Below are positions 1 to 5,347 of a DNA stretch of 5,437 nucleotides, one piece after another. The DNA is from Chloroflexota bacterium (GTDB taxonomy: Bacteria; Chloroflexota; Anaerolineae; Anaerolineales; Villigracilaceae). Numbering within the stretch: the stretch's first letter is position 1; each line of letters starts with the position of its first letter. The position numbers and the translations under genes were made by a program. Where the stretch lies: assembly GCA_016191895.1 (NCBI GenBank), contig JACPVD010000085.1, forward strand, positions 1 to 5,437. Reading direction: 5' to 3'. The notes below the pieces were generated by a model. That model worked only from the letters and a program-made list of their open reading frames with translations. It was not told the origin of the DNA and ran no database searches.

Positions 1-41
1 CATCCAAAACACCCCACACCCCAATTTGAAAAGGCGCTGAC

Positions 42-94
42 TGCGGTTGAAAATTGCGCTTCCCGCTTTCTAAAAAGCGCGATTTTTGACCGTG
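42..94 (+). promoter_or_regulatory. Long leader hairpin upstream of nuoA
   Basis: Bases 42-61 can pair without a bulge with 75-94 across a 13-base loop (62-74). The pairing is 15 Watson-Crick plus 5 G-U pairs (42/94, 43/93, 48/88, 49/87, 55/81). The G-U pairs would be A-C mismatches in a transcript of the other strand, so the fold suits a + strand RNA. The core GCGCTT/AAGCGC (56-61/75-80) is flanked by AAAA (50-53) and TTTTT (83-87), which is also the layout of an intrinsic terminator. It may therefore be a structured nuo 5' leader or the terminator of a gene left of the window. It ends 16 bases before the nuoA Shine-Dalgarno. The pairing is seen; the function is not known. Confidence 0.5.
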
Positions 95-119
95 AGAGGT
101 ATACGCCAACGAGGTGTCT

Positions 120-476
120 ATGTTGCTGGAGTATATTGCCATCGGGGTGATGATCGCGGTCGCCACGGTGATCGCTTTCATCGCCATTGGCCTGGGGGAA
201 TTGTTCGGGCCGAGGAAAAAATCTGCCGCAAAAGACATGCCGTATGAATCGGGCATGAATCCCTACGGCGAAGGGACGCGGCGCATGCCGGTCCGCTTTT
301 ACCTGATCGCCGTTCTATTCATCTTGTTCGACATCGAAGTTGTGTTCTTTTTGCCCTGGGCGATCGCATTTCGCAAACTGGGTATTTTCGGCTTGATCGA
401 AATGGTCGTCTTTATTGCCATTCTTCTTATCGGTTATGCATACGCATGGAAAAAAGGAGCGCTGGAATGGGAGTAG
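120..476 (+). CDS. nuoA: NADH-quinone oxidoreductase subunit A
   Basis: Complex I membrane subunit (ND3 homologue) of 118 residues, a usual length. It sits where the peripheral arm meets the membrane arm and helps couple quinone reduction to proton pumping. Three hydrophobic helices are visible at about residues 5-28, 60-84 and 92-110. The loop after helix 1 carries the family signature YESGMNPYG (42-50), with Ser where many homologues have Cys (YECG). Helix 2 contains FDIEVVF (70-76), whose acidic residues D71 and E73 match the conserved pair of the family. I chose ATG at 120 because GAGG (111-114) lies 5 bases upstream as a Shine-Dalgarno. An in-frame GTG at 114 overlaps that site and has no good site of its own. 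It is the first nuo gene here and its 3' end overlaps nuoB by 10 bases. Confidence 0.95.
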   Translation: MLLEYIAIGVMIAVATVIAFIAIGLGELFGPRKKSAAKDMPYESGMNPYGEGTRRMPVRFYLIAVLFILFDIEVVFFLPWAIAFRKLGIFGLIEMVVFIAILLIGYAYAWKKGALEWE

Positions 477-955
477 AGCAAAAACTTGGGAATATGGGCG
501 TGGTCACCACCACGTTGGAAACGGTGGTGAACTGGACTCGAACGAATTCGATGTGGCCGATGTTGTTTGGCCTGGCCTGTTGCGCGATCGAGATGATGTC
601 GGCGCAGGCTTCGAATTACGATATGAGTCGATTCGGCATGGAACTCATGCGCGCCAGCCCGCGCCAGTCGGATCTGATGATCGTGGCGGGGCGCGTCTCG
701 AAGAAGATGGGGCCGGTCCTGCGCCGCTTGTACGATCAAATGCCCGAACCGAAGTGGGTGATCTCCATGGGCGATTGCGCTTCGTGCGGCGGAGTCTTCA
801 ATAATTATGCCATTTATCAGGGTGTGGATGAGGTTGTGCCGGTGGATGTGTACGTGGCGGGATGCCCGCCGCGCCCCGAGGCTTTAATTCATGGCGTGCT
901 TACTGTGTATGAAAAAGTGAAGGGCGAGAAGTTTAGGGATTTGGCGAAAGGATAA
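467..955 (+). CDS. nuoB: NADH-quinone oxidoreductase subunit B (cluster N2 subunit)
   Basis: Peripheral-arm subunit of complex I (PSST/Nqo6 homologue) that holds [4Fe-4S] cluster N2, the last electron carrier before quinone. It has 162 residues. The expected ligands are all present: the tandem cysteines C38-C39 in [11 protein letters not shown]104 in MGDCASCGG and C133 in [11 protein letters not shown]. An additional Cys107 follows C104 in CASCGG, where Thermus-type sequences have Ser as I recall. ATG at 467 is preferred over the in-frame ATG at 446 because AAGGAG (454-459) lies 7 bases upstream of 467, and the shorter product begins like its homologues. The start lies inside the last codons of nuoA, so the two genes are probably translationally coupled. 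The next gene is separated by a palindromic spacer. Confidence 0.96.
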   Translation: MGVEQKLGNMGVVTTTLETVVNWTRTNSMWPMLFGLACCAIEMMSAQASNYDMSRFGMELMRASPRQSDLMIVAGRVSKKMGPVLRRLYDQMPEPKWVISMGDCASCGGVFNNYAIYQGVDEVVPVDVYVAGCPPRPEALIHGVLTVYEKVKGEKFRDLAKG

Positions 956-961
956 AAGATT

Positions 962-1034
962 CCCTCATCCCCAACCCTTCCCCCGAAGGGGGAAGGGAGT
1001 TCCCTCTCCCGTCGGGAGAGGGTTAGGGTGAGGG
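962..1034. repeat. Nested palindromic intergenic element, three-way-junction fold
   Basis: This element fills nearly all of the 91-base nuoB-nuoC gap. The outer arms 962-977 (CCCTCATCCCCAACCC) and 1020-1034 (GGGTTAGGGTGAGGG) pair with one bulge (T968) and one mismatch (C972/A1025). Inside are two hairpins: CTTCCCCC/GGGGGAAG (977-984/988-995) with loop GAA, and CCCTCTCCC/GGGAGAGGG (1002-1010/1014-1022) with loop GTC. A few bases can be shared between outer and inner stems, so folds compete. It ends just before the nuoC Shine-Dalgarno GGAG (1037-1040). C/G-rich palindromes of this kind are dispersed repeats in many bacterial genomes, to my recollection including Chloroflexota. It lacks a T-tract, so it is probably not a terminator. 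A role in mRNA processing or stability is inference. Confidence 0.75.
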
Positions 1035-1046
1035 TCGGAGTGATTG

Positions 1047-1559
1047 ATGGATAAAAAACTCGAACCGATCGTAAAAATCATTCAGGAAAAATTCGGCGCG
1101 GGGCTGGAAGAATTCCGCGATGAAGTTCACCTGTCCGTGAAGGCCGGGCAGATCGTCGAAGCGTTGACGATCATGCGCGATGAATTTCATTTCGAATTGC
1201 TCTCCGCGCTGACCGCGGTGGATTACTGGCCGCAGGCGAATCCGCGCTTTCATGTGATCTATCAACTGACGTCGCTGGAGAAAAACCTTTCGGCGCAGAT
1301 TCGAGTCTCATTAAACGGGAGCAGCCCGAAGGTCGGCACGGTGGCGGGGGTGTATGCATCGGCGAACTGGCGCGAGCGCGAACTCCTTGATATGTTCGGC
1401 ATCGAGATCGAAGGTCATCCCGATCCGCGCAGGATATTGATGCCCGAGGATCACGAAGGACATCCGCTTCGCAAGGATTATCCGCTCGGCTATGAAGAGC
1501 CGCAGTTTACTTTTAATTTCGACGAGATCGACCTGCGCAAGCCATATGCAAAGGAATAG
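1047..1559 (+). CDS. nuoC: NADH-quinone oxidoreductase subunit C
   Basis: Peripheral-arm subunit of complex I (30 kDa subunit, Nqo5 homologue). It has no cofactor and scaffolds NuoD and NuoB near the quinone site. The 170 residues make a stand-alone NuoC, not the NuoCD fusion of enterobacteria. The N-terminal alpha/beta part (about 5-100) is variable. The diagnostic 30 kDa signature lies at residues 107-147: NWRERELLDMFGI (107-119), then HPDPRRILMPEDHEGHP (124-140) and LRKDYPL (141-147). ATG at 1047 has GGAG (1037-1040) 6 bases upstream; the preceding in-frame TTG at 1044 is much less likely. It follows the palindromic spacer and ends 2 bases before nuoD, whose Shine-Dalgarno lies at its last codons. 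Confidence 0.95.
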   Translation: MDKKLEPIVKIIQEKFGAGLEEFRDEVHLSVKAGQIVEALTIMRDEFHFELLSALTAVDYWPQANPRFHVIYQLTSLEKNLSAQIRVSLNGSSPKVGTVAGVYASANWRERELLDMFGIEIEGHPDPRRILMPEDHEGHPLRKDYPLGYEEPQFTFNFDEIDLRKPYAKE

Positions 1560-1561
1560 AC

Positions 1562-2791
1562 ATGGCACAGATTGAAGAAGTCAGCCTCGATAAATTCAAA
1601 CATCTTGTATCGGAGCGCGCGCTTACCGGCGAGACCATGTTATTGAACATGGGTCCCCAGCATCCGTCGACGCATGGCGTATTGAGGCTTTTGCTCGAAT
1701 TGGACGGCGAGGTGATCGTTAATTGCATTCCCGATATCGGCTTTTTACACACCGGTGTCGAAAAAAATATGGAAGCCAAGACCTATCAAAAGGCCGAGGT
1801 GATGACCGACCGTCTCGATTACATGAACACGATGGGAAACAACCTCGCGTATGTGATGGCGGTTGAAAAACTGGTGGATTTGGATGTGCCTGCGCGCGCG
1901 CAGGCGTTGCGCGTGATCCTTACCGAACTTCAACGCATCGCTTCGCATCTGGTCTGGCTTGGCACGTCGGGTCTCGACCTTGCGGCCATGTCTATGTTCC
2001 TGTATTGTTTCCGCGAGCGCGAGCAAATCCTCGATATTCTTGAACTGGTCTCCGGCCAGCGCATGATGACGACCTACTTCCGCCCCGGCGGCGTGTGGCG
2101 CGATGTGCCCGTGGAATTCGAAAAAGCGGTGCGAGACTTTATCAAAATTTTTCCGAAACGCATCGATGAATATGAAACGTTGTTGACGAAGAATCCGCTC
2201 TTCATCGACCGCATGGTGGATATCGGCTACCTGAGCAAAGAAACGGCTCTTTCCTACGGGGTGACGGGTCCCACACTACGCGCCTCGGGCGTCGATTGGG
2301 ATTTGCGCAAGGCGCGTCCGTATTGCGGATATGAACAATATGACTTCCATGTGCCCGTCCTTGCGGAAGGCGATACGTATGCGCGTTATCTCGTGCGCAT
2401 CGAGGAGTTGCGCGAGTCGTTGAAGATCGTCGAACAGGCGTTGAATAAACTGCCGCTCGGGCCGGTGCGTTCCGATAATCGCAAGTTTGTCCCCCCGCCG
2501 CGCTCCGAAATTGGCGTGAGCATGGAGGCGCTCATTCATCACTTCAAGTTATGGACGGAGGGCTTCCCCGCGCCGAAGGCTTCCATTTATAGCGCGGTCG
2601 AGTCTCCCCGCGGCGAGTTGGGTTTATTCATCGAAGGCGACGGCGGCCCGAAGCCGCTGCGCATGCATTTGCGCACGCCTTCATTCGATAATCTCGGCGT
2701 GCTTCCAGAGATCGTCAAGGGACATCTGGTTGCCGACCTGGACGCCATCCTCGCTTCCATTGATATTGTCCTCGGAGATATTGACAGATGA
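1562..2791 (+). CDS. nuoD: NADH-quinone oxidoreductase subunit D (49 kDa, quinone site)
   Basis: Peripheral-arm subunit of complex I related to the large subunit of NiFe hydrogenases. With NuoB it builds the quinone-reduction pocket. Its 409 residues match the usual stand-alone length. Family motifs run in order: MGPQHPSTHG (30-39), PDIGFLHTG (57-65), EKNMEAKTY (67-75), DRLDYMN (83-89), LQRIASHL (123-130), PRGELG in the C-terminal third, and the terminal VLGDIDR. His38, Tyr87 and Asp139 fall at the positions I recall for the quinone-binding His/Tyr and partner Asp of the Thermus homologue Nqo4. The hydrogenase NiFe-binding cysteine pairs are absent, as expected. ATG at 1562 has AAGGA (1551-1555) 6 bases upstream, inside the end of nuoC. 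The stop codon overlaps the nuoE start as ATGA. Confidence 0.97.
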   Translation: MAQIEEVSLDKFKHLVSERALTGETMLLNMGPQHPSTHGVLRLLLELDGEVIVNCIPDIGFLHTGVEKNMEAKTYQKAEVMTDRLDYMNTMGNNLAYVMAVEKLVDLDVPARAQALRVILTELQRIASHLVWLGTSGLDLAAMSMFLYCFREREQILDILELVSGQRMMTTYFRPGGVWRDVPVEFEKAVRDFIKIFPKRIDEYETLLTKNPLFIDRMVDIGYLSKETALSYGVTGPTLRASGVDWDLRKARPYCGYEQYDFHVPVLAEGDTYARYLVRIEELRESLKIVEQALNKLPLGPVRSDNRKFVPPPRSEIGVSMEALIHHFKLWTEGFPAPKASIYSAVESPRGELGLFIEGDGGPKPLRMHLRTPSFDNLGVLPEIVKGHLVADLDAILASIDIVLGDIDR

Positions 2792-3285
2792 GCCTTGAGA
2801 AAACTTATCCGAAGGAAATAAAACAGATATTATCGAAGTATCCGCCGGAGCATAAACGCTCAGCGGTGATGCCGCTTCTTTACCTTGCCCAGCGCGAGGA
2901 AGGCTACATCACCAAGTCCGCGATGCGGGATATTGCGCAGATGCTGGGAATTACCGAGACCGAGGTCGCTTCGATCGTCGGGTTCTATACGTTGTATCAC
3001 GATAAGAAGGAAGGCAAATACCGTATGCAAGTCTGCGCGGACCTGCCCTGTGCCCTGCGTGGCGCGGATGAATTTCTGGATAACCTGTGCGGCAACCTTG
3101 GGATTAAAGTCGGCGAGACGACTCCCGACGGGCTGGTGACTCTCGAATCGGTCATGTGCCTCGCCGCCTGCGACAAGGCTCCGATGTTCCAGATACAGGG
3201 TCCCGATGGGATCAAGTATCATGAGAACATGACTGTGGACCGAACGCTGGAGTTGATCGAGGCGTTGAAGAAGAGCGGTTCGTGA
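2788..3285 (+). CDS. nuoE: NADH-quinone oxidoreductase subunit E ([2Fe-2S] N1a)
   Basis: NADH-module subunit of complex I (24 kDa, Nqo2 homologue) with a thioredoxin-like fold holding [2Fe-2S] cluster N1a next to the FMN of NuoF. It has 165 residues. An N-terminal helical region (about 8-70) contains the family stretches PLLYLAQREEGYI (29-41) and VASIVGFYTLYH (60-71). The cluster ligands follow the expected C-x4-C ... C-x3-C pattern: C83 and C88 in VCADLPC, C124 and C128 in CLAAC. The ATG overlaps the nuoD stop by 4 bases, so the two are translationally coupled. In most nuo operons nuoF follows directly. Here 16 bases separate its stop from the inserted HEPN gene. C101 is a further, non-ligand cysteine. 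Confidence 0.96.
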   Translation: MSLEKTYPKEIKQILSKYPPEHKRSAVMPLLYLAQREEGYITKSAMRDIAQMLGITETEVASIVGFYTLYHDKKEGKYRMQVCADLPCALRGADEFLDNLCGNLGIKVGETTPDGLVTLESVMCLAACDKAPMFQIQGPDGIKYHENMTVDRTLELIEALKKSGS

Positions 3286-3301
3286 TGTGTGAAGAGAAGG
3301 C

Positions 3302-3697
3302 ATGAGCGAAGAATATGAAATTGATGTTGAGAAACATATCAACTACTGGCGCGAAGAAGCGCTTGATAGTTGGACGGATGCTGTTTACAACATAAAAGGC
3401 GCCCGTGTACAGGTGGCGCTATTCTCGACTCATTTAGCGGTTGAGAAAATTCTCAAGGCGCACGTGGTAAAGAAAACGAAAAACTTTCCGCCAATGATTC
3501 ACAACCTGCTTTCCCTGGCAAGAATAGCAGGGTTGACGCTAACTTCCGAACAAACCGAATTGCTTGCGATATTGAACCCGCTAAATATTGAGACCCGCTA
3601 TCCTGGCGTTGCAAGACAAAAACCCACAAAGAAGGAAGCCGAGGCAATTTTTAAGCGCACAAAGGCTGTTTTCGAATGGTTGATAGAAAAGTTATAA
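3302..3697 (+). CDS. HEPN-domain protein, putative toxin/partner of the adjacent MNT
   Basis: Small all-helical protein of 131 residues resembling the HEPN family (PF05168-type) that pairs with minimal nucleotidyltransferases. Recognisable features are YWREEALDSW (15-24), FSTHLAVEKILKAHVV (41-56), PPMIHNLLSLA (63-73), the family-typical IETRYPG (96-102) and a C-terminal helix ending in VFEWLIEKL (123-131). In HepT/MntA-type modules the HEPN protein is an RNase toxin that the nucleotidyltransferase inactivates by adding AMP. However, no R-x4-6-H ribonuclease motif is found anywhere in this protein, so RNase activity should not be assumed. ATG at 3302 follows a purine-rich stretch (GAAGAGAAGG, 3291-3300) that is a poorly spaced Shine-Dalgarno. 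The gene lies 16 bases after nuoE, overlaps the next gene by 22 bases and is more AT-rich than the nuo genes. It is not a complex I subunit; the HEPN assignment is firm, the toxin role is inferred. Confidence 0.85.
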   Translation: MSEEYEIDVEKHINYWREEALDSWTDAVYNIKGARVQVALFSTHLAVEKILKAHVVKKTKNFPPMIHNLLSLARIAGLTLTSEQTELLAILNPLNIETRYPGVARQKPTKKEAEAIFKRTKAVFEWLIEKL

Positions 3698-4005
3698 AGT
3701 CAATTCGCATTTATTTACGGGCTGTTGCCGATACAGGGATTCCTGTAAAGTGCGGCGTTCTGTTCGGTTCGTACGCGCGAGGACAACAGCGCGAATGGAG
3801 CGATATAGACCTGCTTGTGGTTTCTCCGCGCTACGATAAAAAATGGACGCGCAAAGATTGGGCAAAGTTATGGATTGTTGCGGCGAATACTGACGCGAGA
3901 ATAGAGCCTATTCCTGTGGGCGAAAAACAGTTTAAAAATAATCGTGATTCGATGGTTATCGAATTAGCCCGTCGTGAAGGAAAAATCATCCCGCTTGTAA
4001 AATAA
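3676..4005 (+). CDS. Minimal nucleotidyltransferase (MNT), putative antitoxin
   Basis: Protein of 109 residues with the polymerase-beta-like nucleotidyltransferase core. The signature is GSYARGQQREWSDIDLLVV (31-49): the glycine-serine of the nucleotide-binding loop, followed after ten residues by the metal-binding pair D43-x-D45. A third carboxylate could be E77 in ARIEPIP (74-80); this is less certain. The GS-x-ARG form is typical of MntA-type proteins, some of which transfer AMP to a partner HEPN toxin. The ATG lies inside the last 22 bases of the HEPN gene in another frame, with no strong Shine-Dalgarno, so translation probably depends on ribosomes finishing the HEPN gene. The stop is 7 bases before nuoF. 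The active-site residues are intact, so it is probably functional. Alternative: a non-toxin nucleotidyltransferase acting on a small molecule or on another protein. Confidence 0.87.
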   Translation: MVDRKVIKSIRIYLRAVADTGIPVKCGVLFGSYARGQQREWSDIDLLVVSPRYDKKWTRKDWAKLWIVAANTDARIEPIPVGEKQFKNNRDSMVIELARREGKIIPLVK

Positions 4006-4012
4006 GAGACCC

Positions 4013-5269
4013 ATGACACACATCCTTTTACGTCATCGTGACATACCCGACATCCACAAGATCGATGTCTATAAAAAGAACGGCGGGTTCGACGCCTTCA
4101 AAAAGGCCGTGACCAAGATGAAGCCCGACGATGTAACCAATGTCGTCAAGAATTCGGGCTTGCGCGGGCGCGGCGGCGCGGGCTTCCCAACCGGCATGAA
4201 GTGGTCGTTCATCGATAACAAGAACTGGCCGCATTATGTGGTCGCCAACGCCGATGAGTCCGAACCCGGCACGTTCAAAGACCGCGAGATCATGGAGGGC
4301 AATCCCTTCCAGTTTTTGGAAGGACTTGCCCTCGGGAGTTATGCCGTCGGCGCGAATGTCGCGTACGTGTATCTGCGCGGAGAGTTTTGGGAGCTGGCCG
4401 CCTTCCTCGATGAAAGAATCGCGGAAATGGAAAAGGCCGGGTATCTCGGCGATAAACTTTTCGGCAAGGATTATTCCCTGCGGATGTACACCCACCTCGG
4501 CGCGGGAGCCTACATCTGCGGTGAAGAGACCGCCCTGCTTGAATCGCTCGAAGGCAAACGCGGACAGCCCCGCGTGCGTCCGCCGTTCCCGCCTTCGTTT
4601 GGTTTATATGGCAAGCCCACCATCATCAACAATGTGGAGACGTTTACCAACGTGCCCATGATCATGGCAAACGGCGCGGAGTGGTACAAGTCCATTGGAA
4701 CAGCCGACAGCGCCGGGGTGAAGATTTTTTCCCTCTCGGGGCGCGTGCGCCGGCCGGGAAATTATGAACTTCCCTTCGGTGCCACCTTCCGCGAGTTGAT
4801 CTACGGCGAACATTACGGCGCCGGCGTACAGGACTCGCGCCCAGTGAAGGCCATCATGCCCGCGGGCGCATCCTCCTCGCTGATCCTTGTGAATGGCGAC
4901 AACAAAGTTTTGGATACGCCGATGGACTATGCCTCCGTCCGCGCGCTCGGCGCGGACCTCGGGTCTGCTTCCGTGATCGTGCTCGATGATACGGTGGATA
5001 TTGACTGGGTCATTAACAAGACCATTCATTTCTTCAAGCATGAATCCTGCGGCAAATGCACGCCCTGCCGCGAAGGCAATTACTGGATGAAGAATCTCAC
5101 CGAGAAGATTCACGAAGGACACGGCAAACAGGAGGATGTTGACCTGTTGCTGAGTGTCGCGAAGCAAATGCAGGGTAAATGCCTGTGTGCATTGGGCGAA
5201 TTTGCCACGATGGCTGTCGTTACCGGTATTGAAAGATTCCCACAGGATTTTAAGAAGGCAGTGAAATAG
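4013..5269 (+). CDS. nuoF: NADH-quinone oxidoreductase subunit F (NADH/FMN subunit)
   Basis: Catalytic NADH-oxidising subunit of complex I (51 kDa, Nqo1 homologue) with FMN, the NADH site and [4Fe-4S] cluster N3. It has 418 residues, a normal length. Motifs in order: GLRGRGGAGFPTGMKW (49-64) for flavin/NADH binding; NADESEPGTFKDR (79-91); GAGAYICGEETALLESLEG (163-181); NNVETFTNVP (206-215); and a ubiquitin-fold (SLBB-like) region starting near FSLSGRV (239-245). The cluster-N3 ligands are C346, C349 and C352 in ESCGKCTPCREG, and C392 in CLCALGE. C390 is an extra cysteine beside the fourth ligand. ATG at 4013 has only a weak purine run upstream (AATAAGAGA, 4001-4009), overlapping the MNT stop, so coupling with the MNT gene may help its translation. 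Its natural partner NuoE is encoded upstream of the inserted cassette. Confidence 0.97.
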   Translation: MTHILLRHRDIPDIHKIDVYKKNGGFDAFKKAVTKMKPDDVTNVVKNSGLRGRGGAGFPTGMKWSFIDNKNWPHYVVANADESEPGTFKDREIMEGNPFQFLEGLALGSYAVGANVAYVYLRGEFWELAAFLDERIAEMEKAGYLGDKLFGKDYSLRMYTHLGAGAYICGEETALLESLEGKRGQPRVRPPFPPSFGLYGKPTIINNVETFTNVPMIMANGAEWYKSIGTADSAGVKIFSLSGRVRRPGNYELPFGATFRELIYGEHYGAGVQDSRPVKAIMPAGASSSLILVNGDNKVLDTPMDYASVRALGADLGSASVIVLDDTVDIDWVINKTIHFFKHESCGKCTPCREGNYWMKNLTEKIHEGHGKQEDVDLLLSVAKQMQGKCLCALGEFATMAVVTGIERFPQDFKKAVK

Positions 5270-5274
5270 ATATT

Positions 5275-5317
5275 GGAGATTAGATACTAGAGATTAGTGG
5301 ACTGTTCTCTAATCTCC
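5275..5317. repeat. Direct and inverted 8-mer repeats in the nuoF-nuoG spacer
   Basis: The 78-base gap between nuoF and nuoG contains GAGATTAG twice in direct orientation (5276-5283 and 5290-5297) and its complement CTAATCTC once (5309-5316). The inverted copy can pair with either direct copy. It makes an 8-bp hairpin with the near copy (11-base loop), or a 10-bp stem GGAGATTAGA/TCTAATCTCC (5275-5284/5308-5317) with the far copy. A pyrimidine-rich run (CTCTACTCTCTTTCTCCC, 5321-5338) follows, then the nuoG Shine-Dalgarno GGAG. There is no clean T-tract, so this is not a standard terminator. It looks like a low-complexity dispersed intergenic repeat; function unknown. Confidence 0.6.
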
Positions 5318-5347
5318 ATTCTCTACTCTCTTTCTCCCGGAGACTTA

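Noticed and set aside
26..75. Possible sigma-70 promoters: TTGAAA at 26-31 and again at 47-52, with weak -10-like GAAAAT (49-54) or TCTAAA (69-74).
   Set aside because: The -10 matches are only about 4 of 6 and the candidates overlap the long hairpin stem. The organism's promoter consensus is not known, so I do not annotate a promoter.
114..116. GTG at 114 as the nuoA start.
   Set aside because: It forms part of the Shine-Dalgarno-like GAGGTG that suits ATG at 120, and its own nearest purine-rich site (94-99) is about 14 bases away.
446..448. Upstream in-frame ATG for nuoB.
   Set aside because: It would put AAGGAG (454-459) inside the gene and add seven residues unlike the family N-terminus; ATG at 467 is ideally spaced from that site.
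415..804. 129-codon + strand frame overlapping nuoB.
   Set aside because: It reads nuoB out of frame and gives an Arg/Asp/Gly-rich product without family motifs, whereas the nuoB frame carries all N2 ligands.
962..1034. The nuoB-nuoC palindrome as an intrinsic terminator or CRISPR repeat.
   Set aside because: No T-tract follows the stems, there is only one unit, and the downstream nuo genes need read-through.
2860..3342. 160-codon open frame on the - strand opposite nuoE.
   Set aside because: It lies entirely over nuoE and the start of the HEPN gene, has no recognisable motif, and is explained by the codon bias of the + strand gene.
3286..4012. The HEPN/MNT pair as part of an insertion sequence or other transposon.
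   Set aside because: No transposase, no terminal inverted repeats and no convincing target-site duplication are visible at the borders.
4604..5167. 187-codon open frame on the - strand opposite nuoF.
   Set aside because: An antisense shadow of a well-conserved gene. It has no domain signature; the same applies to 4028-4495 and 434-739 on the - strand.
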